From NCBI RefSeq assembly GCF_014270105.1, contig NZ_JACNMF010000001.1:310001-374000 (forward strand): 64,000 bases of DNA. The letters are read 5' to 3'. Numbering within the stretch: the stretch's first letter is position 1; each line of letters starts with the position of its first letter. The DNA comes from Hyunsoonleella aquatilis. Its GTDB lineage: Bacteria; Bacteroidota; Bacteroidia; Flavobacteriales; Flavobacteriaceae. The notes beneath the pieces were generated by a model, which was not told the DNA's origin, did not search any database, and was given only the letters and a program-made list of their open reading frames with translations. Below, one piece after another: positions 1-7,165 of this stretch. The translations under genes and the position numbers were made by a program.

Positions 1-1956
1 TTGTATCTTTTCACTTGCCGAGAAATCCGAACGCAACTTATTTAACATCCAGTTGCCTTGCTGATTGAACCCAATGCGCACATAGCTACCCATAACAGGG
101 TTATTGTTGTATCTTAGAGAAGTCCCCTGAACGCCATTGACAATTTCTACCGACATCATGTCCTTCCAGTTAAGGGTGGCACCATGCGCCTGTCTGTACA
201 AACGTTTTATGAATAATACCAACGATCGCACATGAACCGGAATGCCTTCTAGCCAAGCGTTGAATTCATCGGAGTTTTCGTCGGACGGCGTTAACAATTT
301 CACCACCGAACCAAGAGTTCTTTTTTCGCTTAAGAACGACCTTGATTTTGGACGGTTGGGGTCTTTGTCCTTCCAACGGGTAGAGTAGTTGAACTCAATA
401 ATTTCCTCAGCCTTTTTGAAATCTTCTTCAATATTTTGAAGGTTAAAGTTGCTATAGGTGATTGCATTTTGCATAGACTTGGAAATCTCTGATTTACCAC
501 CTCCAGAGACGGTACATGGTTTGTGGCAAAACACACCTTCCGGAAAGGTTTCCACCATACGCCACAAGTTAATCTTTGGGTGTTTTTCCAATCTGAGCTT
601 ATTACCAGTTGGATGCACATAAGTTTTAAAAGGCGATAACGTCAATTTCTGGGTTTTGCCCTTGTATTCCCATGTAATATTATTTTTGTTAATATTGAAA
701 TAGGACGTCTCGGGGATATAAATGATATTAGGATATTTATTGTCTACCGCATAGTTTTCAGGCATAACAGTAATCCTGTCTGCTAATAGTTTTTTTACCT
801 CCTCAAAGGTGTGGGTCAATCCGTAATACCTTGAATAATCCACGCCGTTTACGGTATCCCCCATAATACGTCTTGCGTAGGCAATAGCGCCACCAGCATG
901 CTCTTCTTCCAATGATCCGTATAGGTTGGCGGAATAGCTGATTTGCGTTTTGATTTCCTTTTTGGAATAGCCGTAATAGTTGTCCGCAATCAAAGTAATG
1001 ACTACACCTCGGTCATCCCTGCAAGTGATTTTAAACGCACCACCGTCATTGTAAAGCTCATTTTCATCTTTCCAGCACATGCCGTCTTTACGTTGTCTTT
1101 CGGTGGCATCATCATAATGAGGTAAGCCCAAATCTTTCTTTTTCAATTCTTTTAAATGAGGCGCTAAAACGATACATCCGGTATGGCCTGTCCAATGTTC
1201 AGGATCCAGTGCGGCATCGTTTTGGGCAAGGTTTGGGTCTCCGGCATTGCCAAAAATGTTTTCCACAAAATCAAGATTACTTACCAAATTCCCTGGAACA
1301 AAAAAGCGCACTTCCAAGGATTTTTTAGGAACGATACCCTTTACTTCTGGGCAAACCGTTGGCCTAAGCATCATGGATACAATTACCTTGGCTTTGTCTT
1401 CCTGGCTGGAAGTGAAGGGCAATACTTTTAAGTCCTCTGGTGGGTTAAATGCGGCATTTAAAAAGTGGGCGAATACCACTTTCGGTACTTCTTTTTTATC
1501 CAAAGGCACAGGTAAGGTGCCTTCTACAATATGGAACGTTCCTTTTGTGGTTCTTTTATCGTGAAGCGGGTTGTTCAAAACTCCCTGCTTTATGCGGTTG
1601 GACGTTACCAAATCACTTTTAAAGAGATTGCCATCTGGGGGCAAACTAATTTCCCGTGCCTGTCCTTTTTTGGTCAGGATAAGGGTGTCGTTTGGTACCA
1701 CGATTGGTTTTTTAATGTCGATCTCCTTGAGGTAATCGTCAATAAAGTTTTGAATTCGTTTATCAACAGGGGAATGATGGCTGGACAGCAATCGGGATTT
1801 CTCCTTCAAGCTTTTGATGAGTCCACCGGTTAATTCCTCAAACTTCGGATCTAAAAATTTTTCTTTACTGTCTGGTTTATCTTTAAAAGTCGGTTGGCCT
1901 AATGACGCTAATTGCAGATTGATAAACTGAATAATGTCTTTTCTTGATTCTTTCAT
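1..1956 (-). CDS. Large PPi-PEPCK-like protein, C-terminus outside window
   Basis: The frame is open for 652 codons from an ATG at 1956 to the left edge without a stop, so the gene runs out of the window. There is no signal peptide or membrane segment. Near residues 486-491 lies a Gly-rich GGGKSE loop in the context TVSGGGKSEISKS, which resembles the kinase loop of phosphoenolpyruvate carboxykinases. Around residues 250-370 there is a dense conserved-looking stretch (HTGCIVLAP, DDRGVVITLIADNYYGYSKKE, HAGGAIAYARR). The size (over 650 residues and unfinished) and the loop fit the large pyrophosphate-dependent PEPCK family better than the ATP or GTP enzymes. The coding call is firm; the family call is from memory and tentative. 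Confidence 0.6.
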   Translation of the reverse strand, partial: MKESRKDIIQFINLQLASLGQPTFKDKPDSKEKFLDPKFEELTGGLIKSLKEKSRLLSSHHSPVDKRIQNFIDDYLKEIDIKKPIVVPNDTLILTKKGQAREISLPPDGNLFKSDLVTSNRIKQGVLNNPLHDKRTTKGTFHIVEGTLPVPLDKKEVPKVVFAHFLNAAFNPPEDLKVLPFTSSQEDKAKVIVSMMLRPTVCPEVKGIVPKKSLEVRFFVPGNLVSNLDFVENIFGNAGDPNLAQNDAALDPEHWTGHTGCIVLAPHLKELKKKDLGLPHYDDATERQRKDGMCWKDENELYNDGGAFKITCRDDRGVVITLIADNYYGYSKKEIKTQISYSANLYGSLEEEHAGGAIAYARRIMGDTVNGVDYSRYYGLTHTFEEVKKLLADRITVMPENYAVDNKYPNIIYIPETSYFNINKNNITWEYKGKTQKLTLSPFKTYVHPTGNKLRLEKHPKINLWRMVETFPEGVFCHKPCTVSGGGKSEISKSMQNAITYSNFNLQNIEEDFKKAEEIIEFNYSTRWKDKDPNRPKSRSFLSEKRTLGSVVKLLTPSDENSDEFNAWLEGIPVHVRSLVLFIKRLYRQAHGATLNWKDMMSVEIVNGVQGTSLRYNNNPVMGSYVRIGFNQQGNWMLNKLRSDFSASEKIQ

Positions 1957-2145
1957 GATGCTTTAAACTATTGAATAATAAGTGAATACATTCATATTCA
2001 AAGCAAATTTAGACTTAGAATTCCTGAAAAAACATGTCAAAAGTCATATTGCGGGGATATTTTTTGCTATAACGATGTAGTGAATGTGGGAAATAATCTT
2101 AACCAGGTAATGAGATAATACGTAGGGATGGTTCAAAATGTTAAC

Positions 2146-2832
2146 CTAATTATCGGCCGAACTTAGCTCTGTTCCATCATACGGACAGTAGGACCATTTT
2201 CCGTTAAGCATTCTGTTACATTTATTGCAAATTTTTTCCTTTAACAAAGAACCCAACGGCAATTCGACTACATTTTCAAAATCACCAAGAGAAAAATAAA
2301 GATTTTCAGAACTGTATGGGTCAACCGGAAGAATTTTTTTAAAACCAGGATTTTTGAATAGAAAAACTTGCATGTTCTCACCCATAGGACCGAGCATATT
2401 ACTCATCATAGGTTTTATTAGTGATAAAAAATTGAGTAAATCTGGATCGTAGTTTTTTTCGTTCTCAAGTTGAAGTTCGTCGGTTTTGAATCTGACTTTT
2501 AAAGAGGATTGAATGGAATCTTTAGAAGCATAGGTGACACCACCAAACAATCCCACTTTTCCTTTTACGGCAATTATGGTCACATAATTTTTTAGAAGAT
2601 TTATGATGGCTTCACTTTCTGATTTGGAGACTGTTTTGTCCTGAGAAAACACCACATTCCAATATTCTGTAGGAATCCACCAAATTAGATCAATGGATTC
2701 TGTAGAGTCACTGGAATATTGCGTTTCGGTGATTAGTTTGTCGATGCTTACGTTTTCAAATTCTTTTTTTTGGGAAAATGAAAATTGGAATGTGAGAAAG
2801 GTAATTAGGGCAATAATAATTTTTTTCATCAA
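2146..2832 (-). CDS. Exported protein with C-terminal zinc-ribbon-like motif
   Basis: This 228-residue protein starts with a clear Sec signal peptide (MMKKIIIALITFLTFQFSFSQ), so it should be periplasmic or outer-membrane associated. No enzyme motif is recognised. The last 30 residues hold CNKC followed by YCPYDGTEL, which looks like half of a rubredoxin-like zinc ribbon; only three Cys are obvious, with Asp or Tyr a possible fourth ligand. It sits 18 bases downstream of glutaryl-CoA dehydrogenase on the same strand, so the two may be cotranscribed, but no functional link is evident. Confidence 0.75.
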   Translation of the reverse strand: MMKKIIIALITFLTFQFSFSQKKEFENVSIDKLITETQYSSDSTESIDLIWWIPTEYWNVVFSQDKTVSKSESEAIINLLKNYVTIIAVKGKVGLFGGVTYASKDSIQSSLKVRFKTDELQLENEKNYDPDLLNFLSLIKPMMSNMLGPMGENMQVFLFKNPGFKKILPVDPYSSENLYFSLGDFENVVELPLGSLLKEKICNKCNRMLNGKWSYCPYDGTELSSADN

Positions 2833-2850
2833 TGGTTTCTTTGTGCTAAT

Positions 2851-4029
2851 TTACTTAAAAGCGTTCAAACCCGTTACATCCAATCCCGTAATTAATAAAT
2901 GAATATCATGTGTGCCTTCATAAGTAATCACACTTTCCAAATTCATCATATGGCGCATAATGGAATATTCTCCCGTAATGCCCATGCCTCCTAAAATTTG
3001 GCGGGCTTCTCGGGCTACATTAATTGCCATGTCTACATTATTGCGTTTTGCCATGGAAATCTGCGCTGAGGTGGCTTTGTTTTCGTTACGCAATACACCC
3101 AATCTCCAAGCCAGTAGTTGTGCTTTGGTGATTTCAGTAATCATTTCGGCCAGTTTTTTTTGTTGAAGTTGAAATTGCCCAATGGGCTTTCCAAACTGTG
3201 TGCGCTCCTTACTATATCGCAGTGCGGTGTCGTAGCAATCCATGGCAGCGCCAATGGCACCCCAAGCAATACCGTAGCGTGCGGAATCTAAACAACCCAG
3301 TGGTGCGCCTAACCCTGATTTATTGGGCAATAAGTTTTCTTTTGGTACTTTAACATTGTCAAAAATCAATTCTCCAGTTGCCGATGCCCGAAGCGACCAT
3401 TTATTATGGGTTTCAGGAGTAGTAAATCCTTCCATTCCACGTTCCACGATCAATCCGTGAATGCGTCCCTCTTCATTTTTTGCCCATACCACAGCTACTT
3501 GGGCAAAGGGTGCATTACTGATCCATAGCTTGGCACCATTCAATACATAGTGGTCGCCATTATCCTTAAAGTTGGTCACCATGCCTCCGGGGTTGCTCCC
3601 GTGGTCTGGTTCCGTCAATCCGAAACATCCAATCCATTCGCCACTGGCCAGTTTAGGTAGGTATTTTTTGCGTTGTGCCTCACTGCCGTATTTCCAAATA
3701 GGATACATCACTAATGAAGATTGCACAGAGGCTGTAGAGCGAATCCCAGAATCGCCCCGTTCAATTTCCTGCATAATCAGGCCATAACTAATTTGGTCCA
3801 AACCTGCCCCACCATATTCCATCGGAATGTAGGGGCCAAAAGCTCCGATTTCAGCCAAACCGCCAATAATTTGTTTGGGGAATTCTGCCTTTTGGGCATA
3901 GTCTTCAATAATTGGAGAAACATTCCGTTTTACCCATTCACGGGCAGAATCACGTACTAATTTATGTTCGTCTGAAAGTAATTCATCTAAATTGTAATAA
4001 TCCGGGGCTTCGAACAAATCGGGTCTCAT
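2851..4029 (-). CDS. gcdH: Glutaryl-CoA dehydrogenase (acyl-CoA dehydrogenase family)
   Basis: This FAD enzyme oxidises and decarboxylates glutaryl-CoA to crotonyl-CoA in lysine and tryptophan breakdown. The 392 residues match the usual family length. The catalytic Glu is in TYEGTHDIH (E371), and the substrate-binding Arg and Ser of glutaryl-CoA dehydrogenases appear in GIRSTASVQSS (R97 and following). The acyl-CoA dehydrogenase signature CFGLTEPDHGSNPGG is at about 135-149, and the C-terminal QILGGMGITGEY region is complete. These details separate it from short-chain acyl-CoA dehydrogenases. It stands alone, with no other lysine-degradation genes in view. Confidence 0.93.
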   Translation of the reverse strand: MRPDLFEAPDYYNLDELLSDEHKLVRDSAREWVKRNVSPIIEDYAQKAEFPKQIIGGLAEIGAFGPYIPMEYGGAGLDQISYGLIMQEIERGDSGIRSTASVQSSLVMYPIWKYGSEAQRKKYLPKLASGEWIGCFGLTEPDHGSNPGGMVTNFKDNGDHYVLNGAKLWISNAPFAQVAVVWAKNEEGRIHGLIVERGMEGFTTPETHNKWSLRASATGELIFDNVKVPKENLLPNKSGLGAPLGCLDSARYGIAWGAIGAAMDCYDTALRYSKERTQFGKPIGQFQLQQKKLAEMITEITKAQLLAWRLGVLRNENKATSAQISMAKRNNVDMAINVAREARQILGGMGITGEYSIMRHMMNLESVITYEGTHDIHLLITGLDVTGLNAFK

Positions 4030-4196
4030 AAATTAAATATTATTCAGATTTACAGCAAATTTATTGAAAATAATTTACTAAAAACAGTTTTTTTTACAGA
4101 ATATTAAACTCTAAAGTGGCAGTGCTTCCATTTGAAATTTTATTCTTTCTGATTAAGTCTTAATGACTATCAAATTAAGGATTCACGATGTTTAAA

Positions 4197-4213
4197 CTAC
4201 CCATTTTAGGTAG
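4197..4213 (+). promoter_or_regulatory. 17-bp palindromic operator, copy 1
   Basis: CTACC-N7-GGTAG, followed by TAC. The identical 17 bases recur at 7096-7112 and a diverged copy is at 6803-6819. Here the element ends 12 bases before the TAATTTTG box; in the other two copies the gap is 22 bases, so the difference is about one helical turn. It is probably bound by the LuxR/NarL-type regulator encoded at 6180; TACCCAT also fits the NarL heptamer TACYYMT. Confidence 0.65.
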
Positions 4214-4225
4214 TACAGCTTACTT

Positions 4226-4233
4226 TAATTTTG
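4226..4233 (+). promoter_or_regulatory. Promoter -7 box of the kinase/regulator operon
   Basis: TAATTTTG fits the Bacteroidota -7 consensus TAnnTTTG. The usual -33 TTTG position falls inside the palindrome at 4197-4213, as expected for an activator-dependent promoter. Confidence 0.5.
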
Positions 4234-4390
4234 TGCTTCTTTATTGAGAAAACTGCTAAAGTTTGTGTAGTGGCTTTTTTATCAACGAATTTCGTTTAAT
4301 AAATGCACATTAGCTTCTACCTTCGGAAAAAACAATAATGTTTTTATATTAACTTAGAATTTTGATTTTTTTTTGGATTAAACTCTCAAT

Positions 4391-6175
4391 GTGAAGTACT
4401 TCGTTTTTTCTTTAGTTTTTTTGATAGTTCTAAAATCTTTTGGGCAACGGGATAAGGTAGGGGAAATTATGTTCTACAATACACAGATTGATTCATTAAT
4501 AAAGGTTTTTGATTATAATTCTGCAAGGGAATTACTTCATAGTTCTTCGCAGTTGGCCAATGAAATTCAGGTGGATTCAATTTCGGCAATTGTATATGAA
4601 GCACATGCAAAGTATTACTACTACACAAGCGATTATCAAAAAACTGCTAAATATTTGATAGCATCTGCTGAAATTTATGATAAAATAGGAGCGAAGAACA
4701 AGGCCATTAGAATGTATAACAACATTGCCGCAATTCTCGGGGCACTTGGTCAATATCAAAAAGCACTCAATACCAGAAAAAAAATACTGGAATATAATGA
4801 AATTGAGGATGATTTGGGATTCAAAATAAGTGTATTGTCAAATATTGGATCGGATTACCGAAAGTTAAACCTAAACGATAGTTCGTTTAACTATTTAAAA
4901 AATGCCCTAAAAGTTTCCAAAGAAAATAAATTAAACCCCTTAATAGGCGCCATTTACAAGAAAATCCAAAAAGCATACCTAGAGCTTAATCAATATCATT
5001 TGTCCATAAAGTACGGAGATTCCGTTTTAATTTATAAGGATGAAATTGAAAGACCACTTTATGAAAATTCGATAATTGATGCAGCACAGGCGCTTTTTAA
5101 AATTCAGAATTACGAAGGGGCGCTACAAAAATGTCAACTAGCAGAAACTTTAATAAGCGAAAGTAAAATGCTGATTAATCTGCCTATGGTATACCAGTTG
5201 ATGAGCTCTATTTATGAGCAAAAAAAGCAATACAAAAAGGCGAATAGTTTGTTAAAAAGAAGAATTGTAATTCGCGACAGTTTGTTAAGCGAGGAAAAGC
5301 AAAGACAAATTATTGAGCTAGAGCAGAAATATCAAACAGAAAAAAAGGAGAAAGAAAATTTCAGGTTAAAAAAAGAAAGTGTTGAAAAAGACTTAAAACT
5401 TATCCGGAAAAACAATGTGCTTCTTGTTGTTTCTCTTGTGTTTGGGGTGGTTGTGGCATTCCTTGTTCTTTATCAACTAATTAAGTTTAAATCGAAAAAT
5501 AAGGCGCTTCAAAATGAAATGGATAGACGAGAAGAGGTCGAAAGAAGTTTAGGGGTCGTAAGAGACAATATTGCCAAAGATTTTCACGACGACCTTGGAA
5601 ATAAACTTGCACGAATTACGGTGCTGTCCGATCATATGGTGCAATCTCAAACTACCAAAACCAAAGAAGAAGCGATTTCAGCATTGAAAAAAATCAAATT
5701 AGATTCAGATATATTATACAAAGGTACGAGGGATTTTATGTTCTCCATAAAGGCCAATAGCGACTATGCCGAAGAGCTTTTTACGTATTTATCAGATTTT
5801 GGAGAAGATTTTTTCGAATCCTTTCCTATTGACTTTTTCGTGGAGAAACATTTACACAGGAATATAAAGTTGCCCTATTACTGGAATAGGCAAATTATTA
5901 TGATTTTTAAGGAGGCCATGACAAATACGGCAAAATATTCAAACGCTTCCAAAGCGGTTTTACGGTTAAGTTTGAAAGCAAATTTTTTGGAAATTAGTTT
6001 TGATGATAATGGTGTTGGTTTTAATGAAGAAAGAGTAAGTGACAAAAACGGACTGGCCAATATGAAACTAAGAGCAGATAAAATCTTAGGCCGTTTGGAA
6101 ATTATTTCAGGAAGTGAGGGGACAAAAATTGTGTTTTCTTCACGCATGCCTTTGAATTATAAACTCAACACATGA
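4391..6175 (+). CDS. TPR-domain sensor histidine kinase
   Basis: This 594-residue kinase starts at a GTG; the start is chosen because it gives a clean signal peptide (MKYFVFSLVFLIVLKSFGQ). About 300 periplasmic residues form TPR-like helical repeats, followed by a coiled stretch, one membrane segment (about 343-364), a HisKA_3-type dimerisation helix with the phosphoacceptor H399 in DFHDDLGNKLARI, and an HATPase_c domain (FKEAMTNTAKYSNA, DDNGVGF, GLANMKLRA). It is a NarX/DesK-type kinase. The response regulator starts five bases after its stop, so the two form a cognate pair. The stimulus is unknown; the TPR part suggests sensing of a protein or peptide. Confidence 0.9.
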   Translation: MKYFVFSLVFLIVLKSFGQRDKVGEIMFYNTQIDSLIKVFDYNSARELLHSSSQLANEIQVDSISAIVYEAHAKYYYYTSDYQKTAKYLIASAEIYDKIGAKNKAIRMYNNIAAILGALGQYQKALNTRKKILEYNEIEDDLGFKISVLSNIGSDYRKLNLNDSSFNYLKNALKVSKENKLNPLIGAIYKKIQKAYLELNQYHLSIKYGDSVLIYKDEIERPLYENSIIDAAQALFKIQNYEGALQKCQLAETLISESKMLINLPMVYQLMSSIYEQKKQYKKANSLLKRRIVIRDSLLSEEKQRQIIELEQKYQTEKKEKENFRLKKESVEKDLKLIRKNNVLLVVSLVFGVVVAFLVLYQLIKFKSKNKALQNEMDRREEVERSLGVVRDNIAKDFHDDLGNKLARITVLSDHMVQSQTTKTKEEAISALKKIKLDSDILYKGTRDFMFSIKANSDYAEELFTYLSDFGEDFFESFPIDFFVEKHLHRNIKLPYYWNRQIIMIFKEAMTNTAKYSNASKAVLRLSLKANFLEISFDDNGVGFNEERVSDKNGLANMKLRADKILGRLEIISGSEGTKIVFSSRMPLNYKLNT

Positions 6176-6179
6176 ATGT

Positions 6180-6800
6180 ATGAAAACCAAAGTAATGATA
6201 GTGGAGGACAATGAACCTCTGAATGATCTATTCCGTGATATAATTAATAGTTCCGAAAATTTCAAGGTTTCTGGTTCTTATTTGAATGCCGAAGATACTC
6301 TCAAATTCTTTAAGGACGACATGCCAAATATCGTTTTAATGGATATTGAACTTCCAAAAATGAGCGGTATACAATGTACTAAAGAATTAAAAAAAATCAA
6401 CCCGAATGTTCTAGTTATAATGGTTACGGTTTATGAAAATTCTGCTACAGTTTTTGATGCTTTATGTGCTGGAGCAACAGGGTACTTAACAAAAAATGCC
6501 TCGTCGGAAAAGCTGATAGCTTCTTTAAACGAAGCCCTTGCTGGAGGAGCGCCTATGAGTATAAATATTGCCAAAATGGTGGTACAATCCTTTCAAAAGT
6601 CTCCTGATTCCATATTAACCGAAAGGGAGACTGAGGTACTCAACATGTTAGCGAGAGGTAGTAGTTACAAATCCATTGCTTTAACTTTTGAGATAAGCGT
6701 AAATACCATTAAATATCATATCAAGAATATTTATGATAAACTCCAAGTGCATTGTAAGGAGGATGCTATTGAGGAAGCTTCAAAGCGAAAACTTATTTAG
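6180..6800 (+). CDS. NarL/LuxR-type response regulator
   Basis: The receiver domain occupies residues 1-120, with acidic residues E9-D10, phosphoacceptor D55 in VLMDIELPKMSG and a conserved Lys in YLTKNAS. A LuxR-type helix-turn-helix follows (LTERETEVLNMLARG, then IALTFEISVNTIKYHIKNIYDKL). It is the partner of the kinase just upstream. Three palindromes, in front of the kinase, just behind this gene and in front of the secreted protein at 7166, are its likely binding sites, making it autoregulatory with a short local regulon. That target assignment is inference. Confidence 0.92.
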   Translation: MKTKVMIVEDNEPLNDLFRDIINSSENFKVSGSYLNAEDTLKFFKDDMPNIVLMDIELPKMSGIQCTKELKKINPNVLVIMVTVYENSATVFDALCAGATGYLTKNASSEKLIASLNEALAGGAPMSINIAKMVVQSFQKSPDSILTERETEVLNMLARGSSYKSIALTFEISVNTIKYHIKNIYDKLQVHCKEDAIEEASKRKLI

Positions 6801-6802
6801 AC

Positions 6803-6819
6803 CTACCTAATCGGTGTAG
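6803..6819 (+). promoter_or_regulatory. 17-bp palindromic operator, copy 2 (diverged)
   Basis: CTACC-N7-TGTAG followed by TAC, a diverged form of the sites at 4197 and 7096. It ends 22 bases before the TAGTTTTG box at 6842, the same distance as copy 3. Its right half (GGTGTAG) also pairs perfectly with CTACACC at 6829-6835, so the region could fold as a hairpin behind the regulator gene. Confidence 0.55.
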
Positions 6820-6841
6820 TACTTCACGCTACACCACTTCA

Positions 6842-6849
6842 TAGTTTTG
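6842..6849 (+). promoter_or_regulatory. -7 box for the small peptide gene
   Basis: TAGTTTTG matches TAnnTTTG and lies 26 bases before the ATG of the 54-residue peptide. The palindrome at 6803-6819 takes the place of the -33 box. Confidence 0.45.
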
Positions 6850-6875
6850 TTGTATTCATTTTAAATTTTAAAACT

Positions 6876-7040
6876 ATGTTAGATTCATTAATTCTGTTTT
6901 TCAAGATTGTTGTTTTACTTAATACAGCAAGTGTGCCCTCCGAATTACCCATCGATTTGTACGATGATGATATTGAGACAACCGCAATAATGGAAAAAGG
7001 TAATATTCGTGTAGAAATACAAACAATATCAGGCAGATGA
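6876..7040 (+). CDS. Small 54-residue peptide, possible regulon member
   Basis: ATG at 6876, TGA ending at 7040. The N-terminus is hydrophobic (MLDSLILFFKIVVLLN) and the tail is acidic (PIDLYDDDIE) and ends EIQTISGR. It has its own promoter box and palindrome upstream, and a rho-independent terminator (7069-7094) downstream, so it forms a complete small transcription unit between the regulator and its putative secreted target. The hydrophobic start suggests insertion in or export across the inner membrane. No family is recognised; it could be a peptide that feeds back on the TPR sensor, but that is speculation. Confidence 0.5.
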   Translation: MLDSLILFFKIVVLLNTASVPSELPIDLYDDDIETTAIMEKGNIRVEIQTISGR

Positions 7041-7068
7041 CTGTTTGTTTTGTCTGAAATGCAAAAGG

Positions 7069-7094
7069 CGCTCAGTTTTTCTGGGCGTTTTTTT
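7069..7094 (+). terminator. Rho-independent terminator
   Basis: CGCTCAG, five T, CTGGGCG (one G-T pair in the stem), then seven T. It lies 28 bases after the stop of the small peptide gene and just before the next palindrome. Confidence 0.75.
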
Positions 7095-7095
7095 G

Positions 7096-7112
7096 CTACC
7101 CATTTTAGGTAG
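7096..7112 (+). promoter_or_regulatory. 17-bp palindromic operator, copy 3
   Basis: Identical over all 17 bases to the copy at 4197 and also followed by TAC. It ends 22 bases before the TAGTTTTG box at 7135-7142 of the secreted protein gene, matching copy 2. Confidence 0.65.
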
Positions 7113-7134
7113 TACGCAAAGTGATATCAGAAAG

Positions 7135-7142
7135 TAGTTTTG
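7135..7142 (+). promoter_or_regulatory. -7 box for the secreted ELWxxDGT-type protein
   Basis: TAGTTTTG matches TAnnTTTG, 23 bases before the ATG at 7166. A leader motif TAACCTTAAATTT (7147-7159) follows; the same 13 bases recur at 24759-24771 in front of the small lipoprotein gene of the second two-component locus. Confidence 0.5.
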
Positions 7143-7165
7143 TCCCTAACCTTAAATTTTAAATC

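Larger units (their letters stand above)
4030..4390. other. Divergent intergenic regulatory region
   Basis: This gap lies between the divergently transcribed glutaryl-CoA dehydrogenase and histidine kinase genes. It holds one perfect copy of the 17-bp palindrome (4197-4213) and a TAATTTTG box (4226-4233), which would give the kinase mRNA a leader of about 150 bases. The rest is AT-rich with no open frame or RNA gene that I can see. Confidence 0.55.
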
